A stretch of 64,000 bases of DNA from Nannochloropsis oceanica (lineage: Eukaryota; Sar; Eustigmatophyceae; Eustigmatales; Monodopsidaceae): contig CP038135.1 of the NCBI GenBank assembly GCA_004519485.1, positions 248,001-312,000 on the forward strand. The letters are read 5' to 3'. The notes under the pieces were generated by a model that had not been told where the DNA came from, did not search any database, and was given only the letters and a program-made list of their open reading frames with translations. Shown in pieces: positions 53,528 through 64,000 of this stretch. The first letter of the stretch is position 1, and the number at the start of each line of letters is the position of its first letter. Position numbers and translations under genes: made by a program.

Positions 53528-56451
53528 CTAACCCTCTATCTTACTCAGCCACTTCACGATCTCCCCAAAATCCGGCCGTTCCTCGGGATCCTGTCCCCAA
53601 CACGCCCTCACCAACGTCGCATACATCGGGGGCACGTCAGCCGGCATCGGCGGTCTCTCCCTCCGGTTAATCACGGCGGCAACCACCTGAACAGGCTGCA
53701 TACCATTGTAGGGAATCGCCCTGGCGGCAATCTCCCACAGGATGATGCCGAATGAATAGACATCGGCTTTTTCGGTGTATTGGGTCGAGTTGATCACCTC
53801 GGGCGCCATCCAGTGGTACGTCCCGCATTGCATTGTCATGATATCCGTGAGGGAATTCGGCTTCCATCGCGAGAGGCCGAAATCCGACAGCTTCACCTCC
53901 CACGCGCGATTCAACAATACGTTAAGACTCTTCAGGTCACGGTGTATCAAAATCGGCTCCCGTGAATGCAAGTACTCCATCCCCGCCGCCAGCCCCCTCG
54001 CAATGGCGATTTTCCTCCCCCACCCCATCTCCCTATACCCCGCTCCCTTCTCATTCAAAACCATAAACAGATTACCTTTCTGGCAAAATTCAGTCAGCAC
54101 CGCCACGGGATCAACACACGTTCCAACAAAGCCAATGATGTTCGGGTGGTGCAGTACCCGCAGCAACCCAACCTCGGAGAGAAAATCCCGCACACTCTTC
54201 TCGGTCATGGGCAGGTTGTTCTGGGTCACGAGTTTTTTGACGGCAACGTCTTCCCCCCTCACATTCGCTCGGTAGACGGTCGCGAATGCCCCGTGCCCAA
54301 TGGTCTCCCCCCAGGTGATCTCGTCCAATGAGATCAATTTCCCGTCTTGCTGGAACGCGGCGAGGCACGAGGACAAGGCGACGGCCACGGTCGGCTTCAT
54401 ATTCGCACGCCAGGGTTGGGAGCGTGCCTCCCGACGACGGGCTCGCACTTGTCTATCATGTTGGAGAGCAGCAATAGTGGCGGGGGAACGATTGGTGGTG
54501 GGCGTAGTGGGAGTAGGAAGGGGGGAAGGAGTGGATGGTGGGAGGTGGGGAGGAGGTGTAGGTGGAGGAGGAGGGGGGCTGTATGCATCGCCTTTGCTCT
54601 CTCCCTCGTTCTCGATCATACCCGGTGTCCCTTTGTCCCTCCCATCCACAACACTGCTACGCCCTCTCTGCCGCTCCGCCTCCTCCGCTTTCTCCGACGT
54701 CCCCGCCTCCTTCCCCTCCTCCTCCTCCTCCTCCTCCTCCTTCCTCATTGTCCCCATGATGATGACTCCATCCCCTCCAACCCCAACTCCCCCTTCACCT
54801 CCAGCCCCCCCCGTCAACTCCATCAGACACGACATATTCTCTGTATTCAAAGCAGCCACTGTCATCAACGGCGTCCCACCCATCATATCCGACCCCTCTG
54901 TCCCTTCCTCCCCGCTTTCCTCTCCATACAATCCGTCCTCCCCACCTTCCTCCTCCTCCTCCTCCGACGACGACGAAGACGACCAGGCCAACAAGTCCTT
55001 CCCATCCCTCTCTACTCCCTCCTTTCCCCCCTCTCCTCCACCCTCTGCACCCACCTGTACACCTGCTACCGACATTCGGGGAGGCAAAGCCAAAAAACTT
55101 CCTCCTGTCGCAGACGTAGCCGACAGCAGCAACCCAACCCTCTGGTCATCCTCCCCCTCCCTCCCTCCCTCCTCCACCACTCCTGTTATTGTCCCGCTCG
55201 AAGACAAAAAGTCTTCCAAATCCTCTTCCTCCCTCTCGTGCTCCTTCATCCCGAGAGCGGCCGCTTCCTGGGCTTTCCTCATCTTTACCTCCTCCTTCTC
55301 ATCCCCCTCTAATCCACCTCCTGCCGCCGCCGCCGCCGCAACTGCAAGTGTCGCTGCCGCTGCCGTTGGTGTTGCTGTTGCTCCTCCAGCCCACCCTGGG
55401 GTCTTCACCGATTGTCGCAAAGATTCTTCTTCCAACACACTCGAAGGCATAAACCATATCTCCCTCTCATGCACCCCCTCCCTTCCACCGCCACTCTCCA
55501 GCAGCGTCGCCTGCAGACCTGGCGAACGAGAGGAAGCGGAGGCTAAAGAGAAGGAGGTGAAGGAAGATGAAGGAGCCACGGTGCTACCACCTGGCGGCAG
55601 CACCGACTGCAGCGGCTGCTGGTGCTGGTGCTGGTGCTGGTGCTGGTGCTGCTGCTCTTGTCGCGATATATATGCGGCGGAAAGAGGAGGCGGGGGGGTA
55701 GGTGAAGGGAGGGAGGGAGGGTTGATATTCCCTCCAGAGGTGGAAGAAGACGAGGGGGAGGAGACGAAGCCCACCGAGTCGTGAAATGATTCCCACGCCG
55801 CAGCCGTAGGTGGATGAGGGGCCGGGGGAAAGTTGGGAGGGGAGGTGGAGGAGAGGGAAGGGTGTTTATTTGAGGTCTCGCGGACAAGGAGCCGAGCGGA
55901 AGCGGATGAAGAGGAGGAAGAGGTAGAGGAGGACGACGAGGCATTACCCACAATGGAAGAGGTGGTTTTAGCCGCTGTTGCTGCTGCTGTGGTCGGATCA
56001 GCTGAAGCAGCAGCAGTTGGAGTCACTGTAGACATCAACGCCGGCGACGTCATAGGTAAAGAATCCTCCAGCATCGCCAACGCGTTCGGTGTCAAGATCA
56101 CTCTCTCTCCCCCCTTCCCTTCTCCTCCGCCACGACGCAGCCCTCGATCCTCCTCCTCGTCCATCCGCGCGCGATCCAGGAGACCCAGTCCTCTCATGGG
56201 GCTCCGCATCGTCAGGGGCTTCCAGCATAAGGCACCGTCCAGGGCGACCGGGACGGATGTAGGGAGGGGAGGGACACGCTTCATGGCTCGAACCTCCGCC
56301 GCCTCTTCAGCGGACCGGTAAAAGACGTGGAGTGCTTGTAGTTGATGTTCATATTGTTCTCGGAACGCCAGCAAGGCCGTGATGCGCTGGCGCCAATCAA
56401 CGGTGGGGTCGACCACCTCAACCGCCGCCGCTTGTTCCTCCTTCCTCTTCG

Positions 56452-56500
<49 letters not shown>

Positions 56501-59500
56501 GGTTTTTTGTAGTTGCTGCTGCTGCGACGGCGGCGGCGGCTTCTTCTTCTTCTTCTTCATGGATTTGCCCCCGAGGATGGAAGGAGGAAGGATGCTACGA
56601 CTTGAGACCGTCGATCCTACCTCGTTGGTGCTCTTCGAGCAGGCGGGGAGGAGAAAGGGGAGGGGGAGACCGGCTGAGGCCCGGGCAGAGAGTTCTAGAA
56701 GAGAGGCGAGGAGGAAGGTACAGGCAACGAAGACGGTGTAGGCCTCCTCGATAAGGGGGAGAAGGGCCCACCGCGCCGTGGTGGCGATGGCGTCATTCTG
56801 AACGGAAAAGAGGAGGCGGGTGGTTTGCAAGAGGGATTGTTGCATTGTTAATAGGCGGGAGAGGGCGTGGAGATCCTCTTCCTGGCCGGAAACAGGCACC
56901 GTTTCGTAGCCGAGCATAGTAGGGATGGCGGTAAAATGCATCGCGAACACGGGGTGGGCTTGGTGGAAATGCAGCTTTTGAACCAGCAAGCGCGAGAGAC
57001 GTGATAGGAGGTCGAGGGAGGCTGGGTCCAGGTGCTGTTTCTTGCTGTTGTTGTTGCTGTTGCTGTTGCTACTACCGCCCCCACCAGGGGAGGAAACCCC
57101 TTGTCCTCCAGAGGGGGAAGCCGCAGTGGATGAAATGTGGCTTATCATACTTGTTGTCGCTGCTGACAATGTCGTGTATCCCTCCGCAACAGCGCTTTTA
57201 CTCAGTTGCTCCTGGCTCGGGTCCACTGCGACCCTAGTCCCTACGTCCCCCCATCCCCTCCCCATTTCGTCCAGCATACCTACACAGGGCACGCACTCCC
57301 CCAGAAAGTCTCGCGGGCCCTGCTGCAACACTTTCAATGTCGTAATTAAGCCTTTCAGGGCAACAATAGGGTTCGACTGGGTCGGCCGCTGTGACAAAAA
57401 TATGAAAAACGTCGACGAGGACATCTCTCTCTCCCACACTGCCAGGACAATTTTCCGCACATATTTCGCTTTGGGCTGCCCGGGATCCTTACTTGTTGCC
57501 TTCACCACCCAGCTTTTCTTCCCTTTCTCTCCATTGGCCCCCCCTATCATCGATTTCATTCTCTTCTGCCACAGGAGGGCCAGGGCATTTTTCGGGTTCT
57601 TAGAACGCCCTTGTTCGTCGTAAAGAGATTTAAGGGAGGAGGTGGAGGATGTGCGAGGCATGGCTCCCGACCCTTCTCCAATGGTACCGCCTAGAGGGAG
57701 CATGCGGATGGAGGAGCCACGGTGGGCGCGGTTGACGGTGGCAAGCTGGGAAGGATCAATTTCTGCTGTTTGTTGCTGTTGCTGTTGCTGTTCTTGTTCT
57801 TGTTGTTGCTGGTGCTGCTGCTCCTGCTGCTGATCCTGCAGCTGCTCCTGCTGCTGCTCCTGCTGATCCCTATTGCAACCCCGACGTTGTTGCTGACTCG
57901 CGCTCAAGCCCAAGCTGCTGCTAGCACTAACATCCATACTACTGATGGTACTGGTCCTCCTCCCCTCCATCGTGCTGGTGCTGCCTCTGCTGCAATTGCC
58001 CGTCGCCTTCGCCCGCTCCGTGCATTGCTCCTTCTTGATGTATTTTTTGCTGCTGCCGCCAGTGCTGCCGCTGGTGCTGCTGCTGGTGCTGCTTTCGTCC
58101 CATACAGACACCGCCTGATCCATCCCGACCAAACTCCGACTTCTTTCCCCCATCTTTCCCCCCCCTCTCCCTTCCCCCTCTTCCCTACCTACGCCCAAAC
58201 TACTCTTCCTGCCCAGCGCACTCAAATTAGACGATGACAACGACGGCGACATAGACCCCGACGCATCTAACCTCCTCATCAAAGCCGTCGTCCCTCCCGC
58301 CGTCCCGCCCTCCCTTCCTTTCGCTATACCTCCCGCAAGAAACGATCCTTCAGGAGTCAAGGCGATTGGAGGCATCAACAAGCCCTCTCCACCTTCCCTC
58401 CCCCCTTTTCCTCCCCCGCTTCCACGGGGGGTCGTCGCTTGGGCGGTGAGAGTCTCCGCCAACAAACTTAAAAAAGGGGCAGGCGGATTAGGATGCTTCT
58501 GTGTCACAATTGAAGTGGTGTCGTTTGAATTCCATCTCAAATTTGTATCAAACAAGCCAATAAAATCCTCCTCTCCCGGTCCTTGCAACCCTTTCTCCTC
58601 TTTTGTTTTCGCGGTTTTCTTCGCACCTGCCCCGAAGGGCGATGGAGAGGCGGAGGGCGACGAGGCAGAGAGAGATTGAGCAAATGCGGGGCGCCCGAGG
58701 GGGCGGGAAGGGGGAGAGAGAAGGAAGGGACACAGGGCAGGAAGGTCCGCGTGTCGTCCTATCTTCCCAGCAGCCATTAAATCTCGGACTTGGTTGAGGA
58801 CCTCGGACGCCGTCAAGCGCTGCTCAGGGTCGGGCTCGAGGCAGGCGCGGAGGAGGGTAAGGATGCCCGGGGAATAGGGAGGAAACGATTGCTGTCCGTT
58901 GGTGCCCGGGATAGGAAGGGAGGGAGGGGCGGCGTAGTTGCAGTTCAGGATAGCCATGGGCTGGACAGCCCCTGCCCTGTCCTCGAATGGGGTACGCCAC
59001 CAGCAGAGAGTGTAAAGGAGGACACCCAGTGCCCAAATATCTACGGCGGGGCCGATGGTTTTCTTGGAGTAGAGGTCGACTTGCTCGGGAGAGCGGTAGG
59101 CGAGAGTGGTGTGTTTGTCGATGTCTTCTTCAGCGTAGCTGATCTCGGTGCTATTGCGGAGTGCACGATGATCGCTACTGCATGAGCTTAGGTCACAGAG
59201 CTTGACTCGCTGCCCATTGGCTTCGGAAGAGAAGCGGAGATTTTCGATTTTAATGTCCCGGTGGGCGAGGCCGTGGGAGTGGAGGTGTGTGAGGGCGGCA
59301 GCTGCGGAAGTGAATACGTTGACGATGTCGCGTTCGGCGAGGGGCTCTTTTCGACGGATAGCGTCCTCGAGGAGGGAGCGGACGGTTGTGGGGCAGTACT
59401 CCGTGAGCAAGTAGTAGAGATTGAACCCACTGCTGCTGCTGCTGCTGCTGCTACTGCTATCGGTGCTGCTCGGTTGCTGGTGGTTGTCGACTCGGGAGCC

Positions 59501-59779
59501 TATAAAGGTGACGACATGTGGGTGCAGTGGCAAGCGAGCATGATGCTCCAACTCCATTTCCGCGGCATGGTTCGAAGGGACGTCGCCTTTAGGAACGCGT
59601 AAGACCTTAACAGCAAACTTTTGACGGGCTTCATCCTCGGCTAGGTAGACTGTGCTGGCACGACTGACCGTCTCGCCTAGACATGACTTGACTCTTAAGG
59701 CATGCCCTTCAATCACCACCACGGACGAGGTAGGCGCAAGCACCCCACCGGTGGCGCTGCCGCTGCCAGCGTTGCCCAT
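53528..59779 (-). CDS. Double protein kinase: NAK-like kinase, ANTH-like domain, TKL kinase
   Basis: One uninterrupted frame of 2083 residues. It starts MGNAGSGS, an N-myristoylation-type sequence. Residues ~25-340 are a kinase of the NAK (AAK1/GAK/Ark1) kind: KFAVKVLRVP, HGLAHRDIKIENLRFS, VKLCDLSSCSS, YRSPEQVDLYSK, AVDIWALGVLLYTLCWWRTPFED. Residues ~745-1165 resemble an ANTH/AP180 lipid- and clathrin-adaptor domain: VVKATSKDPGQPKAKYVRKI, FLSQRPTQSNPIVALKGLIT, LKVLQQGPRDFL, then helical repeats broken by inserts. Residues ~1812-2083 are a TKL (Raf/CTR1-like) kinase: GHGAFATVYRANVRGEDVAV, IHRDLKSLNVLL, KLSDFGLSR, GTYHWMAPEVI, PDFGEIVKWL. Linkers are Ser/Gln/Gly/Ala homopolymers. NAK kinases phosphorylate endocytic adaptors, so a role at coated membranes is inferred. 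Confidence 0.88.
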
Positions 59780-60801
59780 TCGTCGCGTGGCTGCTTCTAC
59801 TACGTGCTGGGATAGAGAGGATAGCTAGGGGTAGTGTTGGGGTCGTTGCTCGCGGGCCATGTGATAATGGTTCGAGACGGAGGGGACAGAATCGTGTCTG
59901 CCTCCGCTCCTGCTATTGAGACCGAGGTGCGGCTGCCATGTTAGCTACGCAAACCCAGCCACTGACTTGCGTTCCGCTAGACCCTGTAGATATTTGTGGC
60001 GATTTGGAATGAGCTTCGAAGGGTGAGATCCACCGCAGCCCGTTGAGGTGGGTGCATTGGTCCATTGCTGCTTCTTGTCTATGAGGTGGGGAGGCTAGCT
60101 GCAAAAGACCCAGAAAAGGATTGTCCTATGCTGACTGGATGCCCGCAGCTACCTTTAAACACCAGCAGACACACAGGCACGTGCATCACTTCGCTACTGG
60201 CTCTCCTGTCCCGGCATGCGCCACATCAAGATTTGTCACCCGCGAATGAGAGAGCGGGCTCGCTGTCGTCGGCTCCTACGTCGGAGAGCGGGACTGTGCG
60301 TGACTCTTCCACGGCTGCTCCTGGCCCATGGCTTTGCATGAGACGTCAGTGCGCACCTGTATACACATGTCTAAATGTTTGATCCTTTATGTGGCTTGCA
60401 GTTGACACATTTCGCTGGTCCGCTTGAGCTTTGTTTGTAATTATGTGCACGTGGCACTCCCCTTGCTTATCCGCCCGGTCGGTTGGTTCATATATCGCAT
60501 GTGGTATGGTGTGCCTTTTACGTGCTGCCAAACAAGGAAACAAAAAAAAACACTTTCACGGGCCTGAAAGGATTGTGTACGGCTTGTTTGTTTCGTCCGT
60601 GTAGCCTCATTGGCCTTATTATTGTGGCCACATTGTTTCTTTTGATGCCCGCGGCCGGAACCTCATGCTATCGGAAAACAAAGCTCCAATCGGAACTTGC
60701 GAGGCTGAGGGAGGGCGGCAAGCAAGATTCAAGGAACCGAGAAAAGCTGTCGTTGGAACATTCACCGCTTCTTTCCTTTCTTACCACTCCTCTTTCCCCA
60801 G
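59780..60801. other. Spacer upstream of the double kinase
   Basis: Should hold the promoter of the double kinase gene, and any upstream exons or promoter of the decayed dehydrogenase on the other strand. No protein-like frame was recognised. Confidence 0.45.
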
Positions 60802-61675
60802 CCCGTCTTGCTCGCCTCCGATCCACCATGCAGGCCCTCATCCTTCCCTACGCCGGGCCTCCCCTTCCCTTCCTCGAGAATTGCGCCTCGGCGCACCCTT
60901 CTCTAGTGGTCCATTATCTGCACCACAGCGCCGTTCCACAGCGGAAACGGCTCTGACCCTCCTCTTGGTGGCAGCCAAGCAGCTGCTCCCACAGCTGTGA
61001 CGCGCGGCCTGGAGGGCGGGGAAAAGACAGTCCTTGAATGTGACGATGCATGAGGAAGCCGCTGGTGCGGTCGAGGGAGGGACAGAACGACCTCCGAGAG
61101 GGACGAAGCGGCGGCCTAGGCAGTATCGAAAGGACCGGTAAAGGAAAAAGGGAGGAATCGGATGTGGACGTGGTCGAGGCCTTCAGAAGTGAAGACCAAA
61201 TCGCGGGAATGCGACGAGGGAGAAGACTGACATGCCTTTCCTGCCATACTCTCCTTTCCCTCCCTCATGCCCTCACTCTGTCTCGCGCTTTCGAGCCGGC
61301 CCTCAGGCCAGTTGATTCCGGAAGGGAAGAAGGCCCTTGTCCACGGGTATGGTCAGGTGGGTCGGCGACTCGCCCGTGCTTGTGTGGGCCTGGGCATGCG
61401 GGCGAAGGAGGGGAAGAGAGCGGGAAAGACAATGGAAGGGTGCAGATGATCGGGCGGGAGGCGTGGAAAGAGGAGCTTCCGGCGACCACGGCACTATTGT
61501 TGGCGCTGCTGGGCACGGTGGCCATTGAGACACTGATCGAAGAATCGAAATAACGGCTTTTGCCAAGGGAAGCGGTGCTAGTAAACTTGGAAAGGATCAC
61601 GGCTGTGAGCGAAGAAGGCTTGTACAAACTTTTGAGGGTAGGATATTCCGGGCCGGATTGGGTGTGTGGTGGCAG
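60802..61675 (+). pseudogene. Decayed D-2-hydroxyacid dehydrogenase gene
   Basis: Conserved pieces of the family lie in order but in different frames. Frame one from 60802 (after a TTTCCCCAG acceptor): MQALILPYAGPPLPFLENC, HPSLVVHYLHHSAVP. One base out of frame: TAETALTLLLVAAKQLLP, an in-frame TGA, then RAAWRAGK. At 61315-61400: EGKKALVHGYGQVGRRLARA, CVGLGMR, the Rossmann GxGxxG. At 61470-61675: LPATTALLLALLGTVAIETL, a TAA, then RLLPREAVLVNLERI and EEGLYKLLRVGYSGPDW. The last exon ends at a GTAAGG donor followed by a GGGA run, as in working genes nearby, and no next exon was found. The VNxxRG arginine region is altered to VNLERI. At least two stops and about three frame changes indicate a pseudogene. 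Assembly error is the alternative. Confidence 0.65.
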
Positions 61676-62934
61676 GTAAGGGAGGGAGGGAGGGAGGGAT
61701 GAAAAAGAGGGGGAATGGCGAGGGGGACACGTACCGTGCGGCGCAGAAGTAAGACGGAGCATGATGCCTGTCTGAGCCTGTCTGAGCCTGGGGTCCATAT
61801 TCGTTGCGACGAGTATAATACGTAAGTTTTTGCGACTGTCAGCAAATATGCACGAATATTATTCGTCTTCCCGGGTGGGGTCTACAGATAATGCACGAAT
61901 GACATATCATTATTCGTCCTCCTCCACAAATCATGCACAAATCACAAATAATAGAATAATAAACAAGTGACACGAATGAATATTCGTACAGGGCCGTTTT
62001 TCCAATATATTCGTCCCGCGTGTAAGTCTCGCTCGCGGACGTCCATCGCAAGGAGAGCCCTTCGACCTCTGCATGCTTCCATCTGTTTGGTGGGTCACCT
62101 AGTCCCTTAACTCTAGTACTCATCCATACCCCTACGATTAGAAGCGTACACGCACAAATCGGTGCGGGAAGGAAGACGCGATGCGTAAGTCGCTGACAAA
62201 AGTTCTTGTCCCAAAATGCAACAACTTTATTTTGGAAGCATGTCTTCTACTCAGACCCGGTTGAGCGTGTTGCAGATGATGTACGTAAACATATGTGTAC
62301 CAGTAGGATGTCGAACATAGCATATGAGAAAAAATATTAGGAGCGCTCTGGGCGAGCGTTTCAACCCCTCAACGTTTCAAAGTCCCCGAAAAGGACCGGG
62401 CGTTTCGAAGCCCTCGTCGTTAACAATTTGTTAGATCGTTCGTTTCTTATTTTTGTTTAATCGGTAAGAGACATCGCTCTCCAAGATGTGCTCCCCCAAA
62501 TAATGCAATGCGCCGACCTCGAGCATACCCATACATATCCCAAGCATGCGACTGTCTTTACCAGTGAGTCCTCTAATTCTCTTGGTTGTGGCCTTGACAC
62601 GGGAGTGTGGGGTTGTGACAGAGGACCCATTCAGTGCCATGACATTTCTTGAAACCGACGTGAGTTACAATCTATCGTATCCCGTGTGAATTCCCATATT
62701 TTCCTCGTTAGAACACAGTTGTGTTCACAACCATTTATATCCTGTACGTCGCTTTGTCTGTTCTTTCTGAAAGGCATATCGCTTGCAAGTTCGAGCCGAG
62801 GTTCCAGGTAGCAGTGCAGCCGTTGACATCTTTCTGGCTCTACTCACATTTACATTCCTCATAACATGATCCAACAGAAGCCTCACCGTACTTTTGCAGG
62901 AGCTCAGGAATCCTGCCACAAAGCGTCTTCGACC
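61676..62934. other. Spacer with AT-rich inverted repeats
   Basis: Contains a GGGA run (61679-61700), the ATTCGT repeat cluster listed separately, and a 69-codon ATG-started minus-strand frame (62431-62640) with no recognisable motif. The promoter of the terminal surface-protein gene is expected near its right end. Confidence 0.45.
61790..62014. repeat. Cluster of ATTCGT inverted repeats
   Basis: The six-base word ATTCGT or its complement ACGAAT occurs at least eight times in ~220 bases, often as close inverted pairs such as ACGAATATTATTCGT (61852 onward), ACGAATGACATATCATTATTCGT split over 61893-61917, and ACGAATGAATATTCGT (61973 onward). Base composition is much richer in A/T than the flanks. 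Confidence 0.75.
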
Positions 62935-64000
62935 ATGCGTATCTCGTCAAGCCTCTTTGCTCTCGTTCTACTGGGCGTGACGAACATCGTTTCCACGGTC
63001 TCTCAAGAATGTCCGCGGCTTTATCTCAAGGCCAAGGTACACCCGAATCCTAAGCGTGGGCTGCTGGCTGGCAGAGGCAAGGCCAAGATCACTGTAACAC
63101 TGCACAGCAAAGACCCTGTTGACAACCTGGAGTTTCAACTGAACCTACCCAACGGGATAACGGTGGAGCGCACAGCCACTCGCCCGTCCCCGAAGCCCTC
63201 CACGCCGCCTGAGATCGTCGAGAATGTTGATGGGACGACCGCCATTTACTGGCTCGGCTATGACCTTACCAAACGCAAAAGCGGGAAACGTCGCTTTAGC
63301 GCTAAGGTGATGGTCGACGAATGTGCCCCGGAGGCCTTGGCCGTCGAGGCCTTCGCTTACCTTGTCAACGCGACGGAGGCCTCCTGCATCACGCCGTTGG
63401 CAAGACCCGCTGTCCTACGCGTGCGGTACCCAAAGGTTAATAAGGCTGGGACTTGCGCGCCCACTCCGGCCCCCACCGTCAACCCCACGCAGCCATTCGT
63501 GCTTTTCGGGGAGGGACAACGCTTCTCGCAAGGGGGACGCCTGGCGCCCTTTCAGGGCCGTCGTCTGACGGCACACTCTGGAGTCAACATGGATGAAAGC
63601 ATCTCGGCTTCCGATCGTGCCGACAACCGACAGCTCCAGTCCATTGATACACCTGAGGCTTGCTTTGAGTACTGCTCACTCAACGGGGGCCAGACGGCGC
63701 CTTTCCTGTTCAGCTGGAACACGGTAACCAGCCAGTGCATTTGTTGTGTCGAAGAGGTGTGCACGCCCCTAGTCTTCGATCCCGATTTCGATGTCTACGA
63801 GGTCATGGTGCCTCTGACGCTTGCTCCCACACCTACTGTGACAGCTGCACCGACCGCCGGACCTGCTGCCACGCCCACCGCTACCCCGACAATTGCACCT
63901 ACTGTCACGCCTACTGCTACATCGACAGCTGCACCTACTGTCACGCCTACTGCCACACCCACCGCTACACCGACAGCTGCGCCTACAGTCACACCCACCG
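62935..64000 (+). CDS. Secreted cell-surface protein with PAN-like domain and Thr/Pro repeats, 3' truncated
   Basis: The frame opens at the ATG at 62935 and runs off the window without a stop (355 codons visible). It starts with a signal peptide (SSLFALVLLGVTNIVSTVS, cut before QECPRL). Residues ~30-160 form a beta-rich domain with DNLEFQLNLPNGITVE and KVMVDECAPEALAVEAFAYL, resembling bacterial-type adhesion or invasin-like strands but not assigned. Then come APTPAPTVNPT and a cysteine cluster TPEACFEYCSLNGG ... FLFSWNTVTSQCICC typical of PAN/Apple-like folds. From ~300 the sequence becomes PTVTPTATPTA repeats, a mucin-like stalk likely to be O-glycosylated. It is probably a wall or surface glycoprotein. 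An AG acceptor-like site (TTTTGCAG, 62895-62902) just upstream allows a 5' UTR intron. Confidence 0.8.
   Translation, partial: MRISSSLFALVLLGVTNIVSTVSQECPRLYLKAKVHPNPKRGLLAGRGKAKITVTLHSKDPVDNLEFQLNLPNGITVERTATRPSPKPSTPPEIVENVDGTTAIYWLGYDLTKRKSGKRRFSAKVMVDECAPEALAVEAFAYLVNATEASCITPLARPAVLRVRYPKVNKAGTCAPTPAPTVNPTQPFVLFGEGQRFSQGGRLAPFQGRRLTAHSGVNMDESISASDRADNRQLQSIDTPEACFEYCSLNGGQTAPFLFSWNTVTSQCICCVEEVCTPLVFDPDFDVYEVMVPLTLAPTPTVTAAPTAGPAATPTATPTIAPTVTPTATSTAAPTVTPTATPTATPTAAPTVTPT

Noticed and set aside
54300-55784. 494-codon plus-strand open frame
   Set aside because: Antisense to the double kinase linker region; composed of Pro/Ser/Thr homopolymers mirroring Gly/Glu/Arg codons of the real gene.
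61265-61798. 177-codon minus-strand frame with a GTACGT site
   Set aside because: It is antisense to the hydroxyacid dehydrogenase pieces, which have recognisable motifs; the minus frame has none.
1-64000. Search for transposases, reverse transcriptase, integrase, terminal repeats, CRISPR arrays and rRNA
   Set aside because: No catalytic motifs, long terminal repeats, spacer arrays or conserved RNA cores were seen; simple repeats explain the repetitive DNA.

Overview
The window reads as nuclear DNA of a photosynthetic stramenopile, most likely a eustigmatophyte of the Nannochloropsis/Microchloropsis type. This is an inference. The grounds are: short spliceosomal introns with strong GTACGT or GTAAGT donors; two proteins with a signal peptide followed by a cleavage-site phenylalanine (THAF, VNAF), the leader used to enter a four-membrane plastid; a plastid class I aldolase; many GGGA/CCCT runs in introns and spacers; and long homopolymeric amino-acid tracts. 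No prokaryotic operon, tRNA, rRNA, CRISPR array or recognisable transposon was seen.

Layout. 0-7.4 kb (+): a 5'-truncated coiled-coil protein, the histone chaperone NAP1 (4 exons), and a MAP2K-like kinase ending in a CaaX box. 7.6-9.9 kb (-): a tiny membrane protein and an SLC35F-like transporter. 10.6-12.3 kb (+): ALDH7-type aldehyde dehydrogenase. 13.1-19.3 kb (-): a Nudix hydrolase (3 exons) and the exosome helicase MTR4 (6 exons). 19.8-20.7 kb (+): a plastid membrane protein. 22.2-28.4 kb (-): eIF2-alpha (6 exons) and a polyglutamine bZIP factor. 29.4-39.2 kb (+): a secreted seven-repeat FG-GAP protein, a plant-type DYRK kinase and the chromatin subunit SWC4/DMAP1. 39.6-45.0 kb (-): a lysophospholipid acyltransferase and a coclaurine N-methyltransferase/CFA-synthase-like methyltransferase. 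45.5-46.8 kb (+): a rhomboid protease. 48.1-49.8 kb (-): plastid fructose-bisphosphate aldolase. 50.8-52.9 kb (+): an unrecognised, weakly HMG-like protein. 53.5-59.8 kb (-): a 2083-residue protein with two kinase domains around an ANTH-like domain. 60.8-61.7 kb (+): the decayed remains of a D-2-hydroxyacid dehydrogenase gene. 62.9 kb to the end (+): a secreted protein entering a Thr/Pro repeat, cut by the window edge.

Most genes are independent housekeeping functions: chromatin (NAP1, SWC4), RNA surveillance (MTR4), translation control (eIF2-alpha), signalling (three kinase genes), lipid metabolism (acyltransferase, methyltransferase), plastid carbon metabolism (aldolase) and the cell surface. 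Several pairs are divergent and share 0.5-1 kb spacers that probably hold both promoters. Exon boundaries were set by hand from GT/AG sites, reading frame and remembered family conservation; no alignment was run.

The most unusual objects are the NAK kinase-ANTH-TKL kinase fusion with an N-myristoylation-like start, the MAP2K-like kinase with a C-terminal CVLM box, introns whose ends carry complementary G-rich and C-rich runs, and the hydroxyacid dehydrogenase relic.
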